Shown piece after piece: positions 1 to 8,493 of a stretch of 64,000 bases of DNA. Position 1 is the stretch's first letter. Each line of letters begins with the position of its first letter. Where the stretch lies: assembly GCA_963728445.1 (NCBI GenBank), contig CAVSJO010000007.1, forward strand, positions 62,001 through 126,000, given 5' to 3'. The notes below the pieces were generated by a model that saw nothing but the letters and a program-made list of their open reading frames with translations, was not told the origin of the DNA and searched no databases. The position numbers were made by a program, and so were the translations under genes. This stretch comes from CAVSJO01 sp963728445. GTDB lineage: Bacteria > Gemmatimonadota > Gemmatimonadetes > Longimicrobiales > RSA9.

Positions 1-902
1 GGAGCCGGCTCGTCCGTCGTGAGCTGCATGAAGACCTCCTCGAGGGAGTGCTGCCGCGTGGCCAGGCGGGAGACGAAGAGACCCTGCCCGGCGAGGAAGC
101 GGTTGACGGATGCGAGGTCGTCGTCCCGGAGCTGCGCGATCACGAGGTCGCCGTCACGGCTGACGGAGAGCGCCTCCGGGTAGGCCTCGAGCGCCGCGGC
201 GATGGCCCCGGGCGACTCGCCCGCGAGCTCCGCCACCACGGCCCCGGAGGTCATCTCCCGCACGCTCGCCTGCCGGATCAGACGGCCCCTCCGGATGATC
301 GCCACGTGCGTGCACGTGCGCTCCACTTCCCACAGCAGGTGGCTGGACAGGAAGATGGTCTTTCCCCGCTCGGCCAGGTCGGCGATGATCGCGCGGATCT
401 CCTTCATTCCTTCCGGGTCCAGCCCATTGGCCGGCTCGTCCAGGATGATCAGCTCCGGATCCCCGAGCATCGTGGCCGCGATGGCCAGCCGCTGCTTCAT
501 CCCGAGGGAGTACGTCTGATACCGATCCCGCTGCCTGCCCGTGAGGCGGACCAGATCCAGGGCTTCGTCGATGGCGCGACGCGAGACGCCCTTCACGTTC
601 GCCACCACCCGCAGGTTGTCGACGCCGCTCATGTACGGGTAGAAGTTGGGATTCTCGAGCGTCGCGCCCGTGCGCTGCCGGGCACGGTGCAGTCCGCCCC
701 TGCCCGTCTCCCCGAAGAGCCGGATCTCTCCCGCGCTCGGCGTGATGATGCCGAGAAGCATGCCGATGGTGGTGGTCTTGCCGCTTCCGTTCGGGCCGAG
801 GAAGCCGAAGACCTGGCCCGCCTCGACGGCGAAGCTGATGCCATCGACGGCCGTCTGCTTCGGGTATCGCTTGGTGAGACCGCGTGTCTCGATGACGTTC
901 AC
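1..902 (-). CDS. ABC transporter ATP-binding protein (3' end beyond window)
   Basis: This is the ATPase subunit of an ABC-2-type exporter, which hydrolyses ATP at the inner face of the membrane to drive a separate permease. About 300 residues are visible and the frame runs off the left edge, so the C-terminus is missing. Walker A (GPNGSGKTT) is near residue 36, the signature (YSLGMKQRLA) near 130 and Walker B (LIILDEPANGLDPEG) near 150. I chose the GTG start because a GGAGG lies 8 bases upstream and the protein then begins with the usual NVIETRGLTKRY strand. The permease is probably the next gene to the left, outside the window. The substrate cannot be read from the sequence. Confidence 0.9.
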   Translation of the reverse strand, partial: MNVIETRGLTKRYPKQTAVDGISFAVEAGQVFGFLGPNGSGKTTTIGMLLGIITPSAGEIRLFGETGRGGLHRARQRTGATLENPNFYPYMSGVDNLRVVANVKGVSRRAIDEALDLVRLTGRQRDRYQTYSLGMKQRLAIAATMLGDPELIILDEPANGLDPEGMKEIRAIIADLAERGKTIFLSSHLLWEVERTCTHVAIIRRGRLIRQASVREMTSGAVVAELAGESPGAIAAALEAYPEALSVSRDGDLVIAQLRDDDLASVNRFLAGQGLFVSRLATRQHSLEEVFMQLTTDEPA

Positions 903-977
903 CGGTTCTGCCTCCGGGTGCGGGGACCGATGCCACTGCTTGCACAACGGAGCGGAAGCGCTGGAAGTTTCGGGATT

Positions 978-1025
978 GAGGCTGAGGCTGAGGCTGAGGC
1001 TGAGGCTGAGGCTGAGGCTGAGGCT
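978..1025 (+). repeat. Hexamer tract (GAGGCT)8
   Basis: Eight perfect copies of GAGGCT lie in the 320-base gap between the divergent ABC ATPase and tag genes. A second tract of the same unit in inverted orientation starts at 1188, so the two tracts bracket about 160 bases. Apart from the leader ORF at 1164 I see no gene in this gap. Five of the six reading frames through the unit are open and give two-residue alternating peptides. Confidence 0.95.
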
Positions 1026-1163
1026 GCGACCGGGACATCCTCGACAGGGCCGGCCGTGGCGAGGGGCGGGTGGCGTGGAGAGGGCGGTCTCGCCGTCATC
1101 CGCGGCCGCCGTACCGCATTCTGGCGCCAGCGTGGGACGCCACTACCCACTGGCGGAGGAACC

Positions 1164-1226
1164 ATGGAACTCTCAGCTTTTGCCCCCCTCAGCCTCAGCC
1201 TCAGCCTCAGCCTCAGCCTAAGATGA
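1164..1226 (+). CDS. Putative 20-residue leader peptide coupled to tag
   Basis: This is a short open frame too small for normal gene calling. It has a strong ribosome site, GGAGGA, five bases before its ATG, whereas the tag gene behind it has none of its own. The second half of the peptide is an alternating Leu-Ser run encoded by the CTCAGC tract, ending Leu-Arg. Its TGA stop overlaps the tag ATG as ATGA, the classic arrangement for translational coupling. Because the repeat unit is six bases, gain or loss of units would not disturb the frame. No homology is claimed. The case rests on the ribosome site and the overlap, both directly visible. Expression is inferred. Confidence 0.5.
   Translation: MELSAFAPLSLSLSLSLSLR
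1188..1217 (+). repeat. Hexamer tract (CTCAGC)5 at the tag start
   Basis: Five perfect CTCAGC units are followed by CTAAG and then directly by the tag ATG at 1223. This is the same unit as the tract at 978-1025 but on the opposite strand. It occupies the place where a ribosome-binding site for tag would normally be. Confidence 0.95.
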
Positions 1227-1777
1227 CCTACTGCGCCCTCGCCACCGGCCACCCGTTCCACGGGCCCTACCACGCGGAGGAGTACGGCTTCCCCGTCACG
1301 GCGGACGCCGTGCTCCTGGAACGGCTCGCCCTGGAGATCAACCAGGCGGGGCTCTCGTGGCTGACGATCCTGAAGAAGCGGGAGGCCTTCCGGGCGGCGT
1401 TCGACGGATTCGAGCCGGCGGTCGTCGCCGCGTACGACGATCGGGATCGGGCACGACTCCTCGCGGACGCCGGCATCGTCCGCAACCGGCTGAAGGTGGA
1501 TGCGGTGATCCACAACGCCGGCGTGGTTCTGGCGCTGCGGGAGTCCCACGGCTCGTTCGTCGGCTGGCTCGACGCCCATCACCCGCAGGACCCGGAGACG
1601 TGGCGGAAGCAGTTCCGCCGCACGTTCCGGTTCACGGGTGGCGAGATCGTGAAGTCGTTCCTCCTGAGCACCGGGTACCTGCCCGGGGCCCACGACCCGT
1701 CCTGTCCCGTCTACGAACGCACCCTCGCCGCGGGCCCTGCGTGGGCACGGACCGGGGGGGCCAGTCAGGATCGGTGA
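1223..1777 (+). CDS. tag: DNA-3-methyladenine glycosylase I (Tag)
   Basis: This 184-residue base-excision repair enzyme removes 3-methyladenine from alkylated DNA in the cytoplasm. Residues match E. coli Tag position by position: zinc-snap ligands Cys4 and His17 near the N-terminus with a His and Cys in the C-terminal GAHDPSCPVY segment, and the catalytic-pocket Glu38 and Trp46 within LEINQAGLSW. Length is normal for the family. The ATG at 1223 is fixed by Cys4 and His17 numbering. No Shine-Dalgarno precedes it, only the hexamer tract, so translation probably depends on the overlapping leader ORF. The gene diverges from the ABC ATPase on its left and converges on the acyl-CoA ligase on its right. 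Confidence 0.95.
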   Translation: MTYCALATGHPFHGPYHAEEYGFPVTADAVLLERLALEINQAGLSWLTILKKREAFRAAFDGFEPAVVAAYDDRDRARLLADAGIVRNRLKVDAVIHNAGVVLALRESHGSFVGWLDAHHPQDPETWRKQFRRTFRFTGGEIVKSFLLSTGYLPGAHDPSCPVYERTLAAGPAWARTGGASQDR

Positions 1778-1844
1778 CGGGCGACGTCGCCCAGTACGCC
1801 CGACGCTCGCGCTCGACCCGCCCCGGCGACGGCGCCGCGTCCCG

Positions 1845-3419
1845 CTACGGCGAAGGCGCGGCCCGCTCGCGGAGCTCGTCCCGGAGTACCCGGCGCAGGA
1901 TCTTGCCCGAGGCGGACTTGGGGATCGCGTCCCGGAACTCGACGTCCCGCAGCTTCTTGTAGGGTGCGACGCGCTCGGCGACCCAGTCGAGGATGTCGGT
2001 GCGGGTCGCCTGGCCCTTGAGCACCACGTAACCCACCGGCACCTCGCCCGCCTGGGCGTCGGGGCGGCCGATCACGGCGGCGTCGGCGACCGCGGGGTGG
2101 GCCAGGAGCACGGCCTCGAGCTCCGCCGGGGGCACCTGGAAGCCCTTGTACTTGATGAGCTCCTTCGCGCGGTCGACGATGGTCAGGTAGCCGTCCTCGT
2201 CGACGCGGCCGATGTCCCCGGTGCGCAGCCAGCCCTCGGAGGTGAGCGTTCGCGACGTCGCCTCCGGATTGCGGAAGTAGCCCTTCATGACCTGCGGCCC
2301 CCGGATCCAGACCTCCCCCTCCTCGCCCGGGCCTTTCGGCTCCGTGGTGCCGATGTCGACGATCATGAACTCGGTGTTGGGCACCGCAGGCCCGACGGTC
2401 TCCACCTTGATCCGGTCGGGGTCCCGGGGATTGAAGTGCGTGACGGGGCTGGTCTCGGTGAGCCCGTATCCCTGGCCGACGAGGCAGCCGATGCGATCGG
2501 TGCACGCCTGCGCGAGCGCGGCGCCGAAAGGCGCGGCGCCGGAGTTGATCCACTGCAGCGTCGACAGGTCGTGGCGATCCACGGCGGGGTGCTTGGCCAG
2601 GGCGAGGACGATGGGCGGGACGAGGTAGGCGGTGGTGACCCCGTACTTGTCGATGGCGCCGAGAAACCCCTCGAGGTCGAACCGCGGCAGCGTGACCACC
2701 GTCCCGCCGGAGCGGAGGACCATGCACAGGATGACGGTCATCCCGTAGATGTGGAAGAACGGCAGAACGCCGATGAAGACCTCGTCCTCCTGCATCTTCG
2801 CCGTGCCCTTCGTCTGGGCGATGTTGGCGACCAGATTCCGGTGCGTGAGCATGACTCCCTTCGGCAGGCCGGTGGTGCCGCTGGAGTACGGCATCGCCAC
2901 CAGGTCCTCGGCCGTGTCGAACGTGATCGCGGGCGGGTCGCCGGTGGAGGACAGGAGGTCCGAAAAGGCGGTCGCGCCTTCGGCCTGACCGAAGGTGAAG
3001 ATCTCCCGTACCTCCGACCCCTCCGCGGCAGCGCGCGCCTTCTCGAGGAGGGCGGGCACGGTGATGAGGAAGAGGGCGCCGGAGTCCCGGAGCTGGGAGG
3101 CGAGCTCCTCGACGGTGTTGAGCGGGTTGGTCGTCGTGTTCACCCCGCCGGCCGCTGCCACGCCCAGGAAGGCGAGGGCGTATTCCGGCAGGTTGGGTGC
3201 GTCGATGCAGACGACGTCGCCCTTGCGCATGCCCCGTGCGGCGAGTCCGGCCGCCACCCGGGGCACCCCCCGCGCGAGGTCGGCGTACGTGACGGTCCGG
3301 CCGGTCGGCGCGTCGACGAGGGCGGGCTTGTTCCCCAGCTCGGCGGCGCGGGCCAGGACGTAGTCGTGCAGCGGCTCGGCGGGGATCTGGATGTCGGGAT
3401 ACGGGCTGCGGTGGATCAC
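1845..3419 (-). CDS. Acyl-CoA synthetase (4-coumarate-CoA ligase-like)
   Basis: This 524-residue adenylate-forming enzyme activates a carboxylic acid with ATP and transfers it to coenzyme A. The AMP-binding box YSSGTTGLPKGVMLTH is near residue 180, GQGYGLTET near 320, the GEVWIRG box near 370, and the C-terminal PKSASGKILRR carries the catalytic lysine. It resembles 4-coumarate and medium- or long-chain acyl-CoA ligases. The exact acid cannot be decided from sequence. The start is a GTG with AGGAG six bases upstream. It is transcribed away from a small sulfur-carrier gene and converges on tag. There is no obvious operon partner. Confidence 0.9.
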   Translation of the reverse strand: MIHRSPYPDIQIPAEPLHDYVLARAAELGNKPALVDAPTGRTVTYADLARGVPRVAAGLAARGMRKGDVVCIDAPNLPEYALAFLGVAAAGGVNTTTNPLNTVEELASQLRDSGALFLITVPALLEKARAAAEGSEVREIFTFGQAEGATAFSDLLSSTGDPPAITFDTAEDLVAMPYSSGTTGLPKGVMLTHRNLVANIAQTKGTAKMQEDEVFIGVLPFFHIYGMTVILCMVLRSGGTVVTLPRFDLEGFLGAIDKYGVTTAYLVPPIVLALAKHPAVDRHDLSTLQWINSGAAPFGAALAQACTDRIGCLVGQGYGLTETSPVTHFNPRDPDRIKVETVGPAVPNTEFMIVDIGTTEPKGPGEEGEVWIRGPQVMKGYFRNPEATSRTLTSEGWLRTGDIGRVDEDGYLTIVDRAKELIKYKGFQVPPAELEAVLLAHPAVADAAVIGRPDAQAGEVPVGYVVLKGQATRTDILDWVAERVAPYKKLRDVEFRDAIPKSASGKILRRVLRDELRERAAPSP

Positions 3420-3474
3420 GACGCGCTCCTGGCCGGGGAGGGAACGGCTTCAATGTAGAATGCGCGCGGCGACA

Positions 3475-3747
3475 TCATCCTCCGGCGATGCTCGGAAGGA
3501 TGAAGACCTCGTCGCCGTCCCGGAGGCGCGTGGCAGGCCCGTCGAGCTGCCGCGCCTCCGTTCGGTTCACGTATACGTTCACGTAGGCCCGCAGGGTGCC
3601 GTCCTCCCTGAACAGGTGGCGGCGAAGCGGCGGGTGCGCGCGGGTGAGTCGCTCGAGGGCGTCCCCGAGGGTGTCGGAGGGCACCTCGACCTCCGCCCGA
3701 CCGGCGGCATGGTCCCGGAGCACGGAAGGGAGGTGGATCGTCGGCAT
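3475..3747 (-). CDS. MoaD/ThiS-family sulfur carrier protein
   Basis: This 90-residue ubiquitin-fold protein ends in Gly-Gly, the site that becomes a thiocarboxylate in molybdopterin, thiamine or cysteine synthesis. The whole chain fits the MoaD/ThiS fold, with the closing GDEVFILPSIAGG strand and tail. The ending is similar to that of CysO-type carriers, but no partner (MoeB-like activating enzyme, MoaE, CysM) lies nearby, so the pathway is open. A TAGATT hexamer sits only five bases before the ATG and no ribosome site is visible, which suggests a leaderless message. It lies just upstream of the acyl-CoA ligase on the same strand and diverges from thrB. Confidence 0.85.
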   Translation of the reverse strand: MPTIHLPSVLRDHAAGRAEVEVPSDTLGDALERLTRAHPPLRRHLFREDGTLRAYVNVYVNRTEARQLDGPATRLRDGDEVFILPSIAGG

Positions 3748-3874
3748 GCCCCAATCTAGGGGACCGGCGGGCGTGCCGCGAAGCCCCTCGACGGCGGCTT
3801 CCGTGCCGATCGGCGCTGCCGGGACGGGACGGCGCCGGCTTGCCGCTCCGGCGCGGATCGCGCCTTTTCACGGC

Positions 3875-4801
3875 ATGCGAACCGTACTGCGATCCGCCCA
3901 TGTGCGCGTGCCCGGCAGCACGTCGAACCTCGGCGCGGGATTCGACTGCATCGGCCTGGCGGTGCGCCGCTACCTGGACGTGCGCTTCGAGCCGGGCGGC
4001 CGGGAGCTGTCCGTCGAACGTCTCGGCGCGCTGCGGCGGCTGGGGCGGCCCGGCGCCGACCTGCTCGTCGACGCCTTCACCCGGGAGCTGGAGCGGCTGG
4101 GTGCGTCGCGGCCGCACGGCCGTCTGGTGGCGGAATCGGAGATCCCGATCGGCCGCGGGCTCGGGTCGTCGGCCGCCGCCATCGTCGCCGGGCTGGCTCT
4201 CGCTGCTGCGGCGAGCGGGACGCGCCTTGAACGCCGCGCGGCGGTCGAGCGGGCGGCGGAGCTGGAAGGGCATCCGGACAATGCAGCACCGGCGCTGATG
4301 GGCGGACTGGTGGCCGTGGTGTACCGGGAGGACGGCTCCATCCGCCCGCTGCGTCTCGGCCTCTCGGAGCACCTCGGCTTCGCGTACGCGGCTCCCGGGA
4401 CGACGATCTCCACCGCCGCGGCGCGCTCCGCTTTGCCGCAGGAAGTGCCCCACGGCGTGGCGGTCCGGGCATCGAGCCGCATGGTGGCGCTCCTGCGCGG
4501 GCTGGCGACGGGCGATCCCGACCTGCTCCGCATCGGTTTCGCCGACGAGCTGCACGTGCCGCACCGTCTGCCGCTCATCCCGTGCGCGGAGTCGGCCATG
4601 GCGGCGGCGCGGGAGGCCGGCGCGTTCGCCGCGACCGTGTCCGGCAGCGGGTCCGGTCTGATCGCCGTCGGACGTCCGGAGCGTGCGGAGGAGGTCGCGG
4701 CGGCGATGGCCGGCGCGTTCGCGAAGGCCGCGGGCGAGGACGACGTCGTCGCGTTCGCGGCGCCGCCGGACTTCCAGGGCGCGGCGGTGGTCGATGACTG
4801 A
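3875..4801 (+). CDS. thrB: Homoserine kinase
   Basis: This 308-residue GHMP-family kinase phosphorylates L-homoserine with ATP, the step before threonine synthase. The N-terminal VPGSTSNLGAGFDCIGLA motif is at residues 12-29 and the phosphate loop PIGRGLGSSAAA at about 91-102. A C-terminal TVSGSGSGLIAV segment matches the third GHMP motif. The ATG at 3875 is chosen because the conserved N-terminal strand begins there, although the frame stays open further upstream. The last eight bases overlap the start of thrC, so the two are co-translated and form a minimal threonine operon. Confidence 0.95.
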   Translation: MRTVLRSAHVRVPGSTSNLGAGFDCIGLAVRRYLDVRFEPGGRELSVERLGALRRLGRPGADLLVDAFTRELERLGASRPHGRLVAESEIPIGRGLGSSAAAIVAGLALAAAASGTRLERRAAVERAAELEGHPDNAAPALMGGLVAVVYREDGSIRPLRLGLSEHLGFAYAAPGTTISTAAARSALPQEVPHGVAVRASSRMVALLRGLATGDPDLLRIGFADELHVPHRLPLIPCAESAMAAAREAGAFAATVSGSGSGLIAVGRPERAEEVAAAMAGAFAKAAGEDDVVAFAAPPDFQGAAVVDD

Positions 4802-5858
4802 GACACGGCGCATGGGCGTGCTGGCTCGCTGGGCCGAATGGCTCCCCGTCGGCAAGGCCACGCCGGCCCTGTCCCTCTGCGAGGGCGACACGCCGCTGCT
4901 GCCGGCCCCGCGACTGGCGCGATGGGTCGGCGTCTCCGAGCTGCACCTGAAGTATGAAGGCCTGAACCCCACCGGGTCCTTCAAGGACCGCGGGATGGTG
5001 GTGGCGGTGGCAAAGGCGCTGGAGGACGGCGCCGACACGGTCATCTGCGCGTCCACGGGGAACACGTCCGCCAGCGCGGCCGCGTACGCCGCCCGGGCCG
5101 GCATCCGCGCAGTCGTGCTGCTCCCGGAGGGGAAGGTGGCCCCGGGGAAGGTGGCGCAGGCGGTGGTGTACGGCGCCCGGCTGATCGCGCTGCGGACGAA
5201 CTTCGACGGCGCGCTGGACGTCGCACGGGCCCTCGTCGCCGAGCATCCGGCGGTCCTCGTCAACTCGGTCAACCCGTACCGGCTCGAGGGACAGGCGACG
5301 TCGGCCTACGAGATCTGCGACGCCCTGGGCGGGGCGCCCGACGTCCTCGCCCTCCCGCTGGGCAACGGCGGCAACATCACCGCGTACGGCCTGGGATTCC
5401 GGCGCTGGGAGGAGGCCGGCCGGATCGCGGGAGGTCCCCGCATCGTGGGCGTGCAGGCGGCGGGCGCGGCGCCCTTCGTCGCCGGCCACCCCGTCGATCG
5501 GCCGGAGACGATCGCGTCGGCGATCCGCATCGGGCGGCCCGCCACGTGGGAGCCGGCGCTGGCGGCGGCGCGGGAATCCGGCGGTCACGTGCGGGCGCAG
5601 AGCGACGAGGCGCTCCTCGAGGCCTACCGCGCCATCGCCCGCCTGGAGGGTGTGTTCTGCGAGCCCGCGTCGGCGGCGGGCGTGGCCGGGCTTCGGGCCG
5701 CGGTACGGGAAGGGCGAATCGACGCGGCCAGCCGCTGCGTCTGCGTCCTGACGGGGCACGGTCTCAAGGATCCGCAGCACGCAATCCCGTCGGACTTCGA
5801 GCCGGACGAGCTGGAGGCCGATCCCGACGCCGTCGCGGAGGCGCTCGGCTGGGGGTGA
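4794..5858 (+). CDS. thrC: Threonine synthase
   Basis: This 354-residue pyridoxal-phosphate enzyme converts O-phospho-L-homoserine to L-threonine. The cofactor lysine is Lys64 in NPTGSFKDRGM. A glycine-rich phosphate-binding loop (LPLGNGGNIT) and a serine-containing STGNTSASAA segment are also visible. The length fits the short bacterial ThrC class. The ATG lies inside the end of thrB and the two frames overlap by eight bases, so the kinase and synthase should be made together. No threonine attenuator or other leader is visible before thrB. Confidence 0.95.
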   Translation: MTETRRMGVLARWAEWLPVGKATPALSLCEGDTPLLPAPRLARWVGVSELHLKYEGLNPTGSFKDRGMVVAVAKALEDGADTVICASTGNTSASAAAYAARAGIRAVVLLPEGKVAPGKVAQAVVYGARLIALRTNFDGALDVARALVAEHPAVLVNSVNPYRLEGQATSAYEICDALGGAPDVLALPLGNGGNITAYGLGFRRWEEAGRIAGGPRIVGVQAAGAAPFVAGHPVDRPETIASAIRIGRPATWEPALAAARESGGHVRAQSDEALLEAYRAIARLEGVFCEPASAAGVAGLRAAVREGRIDAASRCVCVLTGHGLKDPQHAIPSDFEPDELEADPDAVAEALGWG

Positions 5859-5982
5859 GCGGCGTCCGGTCCCGGGTGATCGGATGCCGCCCCGCGGTGT
5901 ATCTCGTGACGGTGGCCCGAAACCGGCAGAATGGCGGGCCGCATCCCGAGAGTGAGAACGAGAAGGCGAAAGAGATCGATCG

Positions 5983-7293
5983 TTGACAGACCGCATCGCC
6001 GACCGCCTCGGCGCGAACCGGGTGGTGCTCGCCCTGTCGGCCGCACGGATGGCCGACGCGATGGGCAACAGCATCCTGTTCATCGTCATTCCCCTGTACG
6101 TCGCCCGGCTGCCCTCGCCGTGGTTCGACCTCCCCGAGCCCATCCTGGTGGGCGTGCTCGTGTCCCTGTACGGACTCGTGAACGCCTTCTCCCAGCCCGT
6201 CGTGGGCGCATTCACCGACCGGCTCAGCCGGCGCAAGCCGCTCATCGTGGTCGGACTCGGCATCATGGCAGCCGGGACGCTGGCCTTCTCCTTCGCGACC
6301 CGTTTCGCGCACCTGCTCGCGATCCGGGCGATCCAGGGGCTCGGCGTGGCCATGACCATCCCTGCCTCCCTGGCCCTCATGGCCGCGGCAACGGAGAAGC
6401 GGAGCCGGGGCGGCTCGATGGGCATCTACACGAGCTCCCGGATGGTCGGCTTCGCCCTCGGTCCGCTGGCCGGCGGCTGGCTCCTGGACCACGTCGGCTT
6501 CGACGCCTGCTTCTATCTGGGCGCGGGGCTGGTGGCCGTCGGGCTCGTGCTCGTGCAGCTGTGGGTGAACGAGACGCCGGTCGACGTCTCGACGGTGAAG
6601 GGCACCCGGTTCCGTGTTTTCGAGCGGAAGTACTTCACGCCCGGAATCGTGGGTCTCGGCGTCGCGACGTTCGTCATGGCCGCGGCGTTCAGCGAGATGG
6701 TCGCCCTCGAGAAGCAGTTCAACACCCGCCTCTCGCAGGGCGCGTTCGGGTTCGGGATCGCGTTCAGCGCGCTGATGCTCAGCCGACTCGTCTTCCAGAT
6801 TCCGCTGGGCTCGCTGTCGGACCGGATCGGCCGCAAGCCGCTGGTGCTGGCGGGGCTGGTGCTCATGGCGCCGGCGACGGCGTGGCTCGGCTACGTCGCC
6901 ACGACGGGCGAGCTGGCGGGCGCGCGCGTCGTGCAGGGCCTCGCGTCGGCGGCCATCGCCGCGCCGGCGTTCGCGATGGCTGCGGAGCTGGCGACGGGGG
7001 AGGGTCAGGGTCGCCAGATCTCGCTCGTGACGATGGGCTTCGGCCTCGGCATCGCCGTCGGGCCCCTTCTCGCCGGCGCCCTTGCCGTTGCGTCGTTCCA
7101 CCTGCCGTTCCTGGTAGGCGGCGCCATGTCCCTGGGGGGCGCCCTCGTGGTGTGGCGGTTCGTTCCCGAAACGGTGCGCCGCGGGCCGGAGGGTGGCCGC
7201 GGCCGGCGGCAGGACGAGGCCGGGTCCGCTCGGGGCGACGTCGCCCCAGCCGACGCCGCCCCGGGCGACGGGCCTCGCCGGGACGCCGCCTGA
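5983..7293 (+). CDS. MFS transporter
   Basis: This 436-residue major facilitator protein has about twelve predicted membrane helices. The loop-2/3 motif appears as GAFTDRLSRRKPL in the N half and GSLSDRIGRKPL in the C half, as expected from the internal duplication. The family exports drugs or takes up small solutes. The substrate cannot be told here, but the layout is closest to drug-efflux types. The start is a TTG at 5983 following a purine-rich stretch. The next in-frame Met lies inside the first helix, so TTG is preferred. The C-terminal tail is Asp, Ala and Arg rich and contains one copy of the recurrent palindrome (7235). Confidence 0.85.
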   Translation: MTDRIADRLGANRVVLALSAARMADAMGNSILFIVIPLYVARLPSPWFDLPEPILVGVLVSLYGLVNAFSQPVVGAFTDRLSRRKPLIVVGLGIMAAGTLAFSFATRFAHLLAIRAIQGLGVAMTIPASLALMAAATEKRSRGGSMGIYTSSRMVGFALGPLAGGWLLDHVGFDACFYLGAGLVAVGLVLVQLWVNETPVDVSTVKGTRFRVFERKYFTPGIVGLGVATFVMAAAFSEMVALEKQFNTRLSQGAFGFGIAFSALMLSRLVFQIPLGSLSDRIGRKPLVLAGLVLMAPATAWLGYVATTGELAGARVVQGLASAAIAAPAFAMAAELATGEGQGRQISLVTMGFGLGIAVGPLLAGALAVASFHLPFLVGGAMSLGGALVVWRFVPETVRRGPEGGRGRRQDEAGSARGDVAPADAAPGDGPRRDAA

Positions 7294-7325
7294 CCCGCGC
7301 CGCCTGATCGGAGCAGAGCCGGACG

Positions 7326-7913
7326 ATGCTGTCCTTCCTCACGGGTCTGGTGCTCCTGGCGTGGAGCTTCCGCCTGCTGACCCTCGGGCTGAAGGGGTTC
7401 GCGTGGCTGCTGGCGCGCGTGCTCGGTGACGACGACGCGTCCGCCCCCCCGCCGGCGGTCTACGCGACCGAGCTGCTGACCGGGCTGGCCCTCGCTGCCT
7501 GCATGGCCCTGTATGCGGTGTCCTACGTGCGTGCGGAGCCCGTCCGTTTCGACGTCCTCTACCTCGGCCTCGGCTTCGGCGGAGCGGCCTTCGTCCTCGG
7601 CGCCCACGCGGCGCGGGAGGGCAGGGCCGGCGGCAAGGCCGGACGCGCCGGCGCGCGCGGAGCCCGGCTCTCCCTGGCGCTGGGTCTGCCGCTTTACCTG
7701 CTGATCGGGCTCACTCCGCGCCTTGTGCTCGCCGCGCCATTCCTGAGGACGGCGTTCGACGCGGCGTATCGGATCGCGATCGCCCTGTCGGCCCTGCCGC
7801 TGCTGCGGTTGGCCGCAGCGGTGGTCGCGGTGTACTACGTCGTGGTGGGGGCCCGGACGCTGGCGTCGGGTGGGCGCGGCGTCCGGGCGAGGGTCCGACG
7901 CGCGCTGAAGTGA
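7326..7913 (+). CDS. Hypothetical membrane protein
   Basis: I do not recognise this 195-residue protein. It has about five hydrophobic segments: one at the N-terminus, two around residues 45-95, and two in the last third, separated by a basic Arg/Gly/Ala loop near residues 100-115. It begins 32 bases after the MFS gene on the same strand and is probably co-transcribed with it. Codon use is like its neighbours and the third-position GC bias supports real coding. No catalytic motif is visible. Confidence 0.65.
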   Translation: MLSFLTGLVLLAWSFRLLTLGLKGFAWLLARVLGDDDASAPPPAVYATELLTGLALAACMALYAVSYVRAEPVRFDVLYLGLGFGGAAFVLGAHAAREGRAGGKAGRAGARGARLSLALGLPLYLLIGLTPRLVLAAPFLRTAFDAAYRIAIALSALPLLRLAAAVVAVYYVVVGARTLASGGRGVRARVRRALK

Positions 7914-7953
7914 TCGACGGACGGTGGGACATCTTCTGATCGGGGGAGGGGAA

Positions 7954-8385
7954 ATGACGGAGGATCAGCGTGAAGAGGTCGAGCGTACCGCGGAGGAGTG
8001 GCGCGACGTGCTGCCCCGGGAAGCGTACCGCGTGCTGTTCGAGGAGGCGACGGAGCGGCCGGGGTCGAGCGACCTGAACCGGGAGAAGCGGGAGGGCACC
8101 TTCGTGTGCGCGGCGTGCAACACCCCGCTCTTCGAGTCCGACGCGAAGTACGAGAGCGGGAGCGGCTGGCCCAGCTTCTTCCGGCCCATCCCGGGACACG
8201 TCGAAACGAAGACGGATCGCTCCCACGGCATGGTGCGCACGGAGTACCACTGCGCCCGCTGCGGCGGACATCAGGGCCACATCTTCCCGGACGGCCCGGA
8301 ACCCACGGGACAGCGCTACTGCAACAACGGCATCGCCCTCCGCTTCATTCCGAAGGGCGAGCCGCTCCCCGAGACCAAGCCCTGA
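7954..8385 (+). CDS. msrB: Peptide-methionine (R)-S-oxide reductase
   Basis: This 143-residue cytoplasmic repair enzyme reduces methionine-R-sulfoxide in oxidised proteins, using thioredoxin. Two CxxC pairs (residues 52-55 and 100-103) bind the structural zinc, GSGWPSFF is the substrate pocket, and the catalytic cysteine is Cys123 in GQRYCNN. Length is normal. The ATG at 7954 has a GGGAGGGG ribosome site close upstream, so a longer frame starting at 7924 is rejected. The gene stands alone between two unrelated membrane-protein genes. Confidence 0.95.
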   Translation: MTEDQREEVERTAEEWRDVLPREAYRVLFEEATERPGSSDLNREKREGTFVCAACNTPLFESDAKYESGSGWPSFFRPIPGHVETKTDRSHGMVRTEYHCARCGGHQGHIFPDGPEPTGQRYCNNGIALRFIPKGEPLPETKP

Positions 8386-8493
8386 CCGCCGCGGGGGCGT
8401 GCTCCGAGAGACGCCCCAGACTGGCGCCGCGGAGGCGGAACGGCTACCGATACCCACTTCCCGTTCCCGAGAATCCCCAAGCCGGCTTCGGAC

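Noticed and set aside
3420..3474. Molybdenum cofactor cluster around the MoaD/ThiS-like gene
   Set aside because: No moaE, moeB, thiF or cysM partner lies nearby, so no pathway can be claimed.
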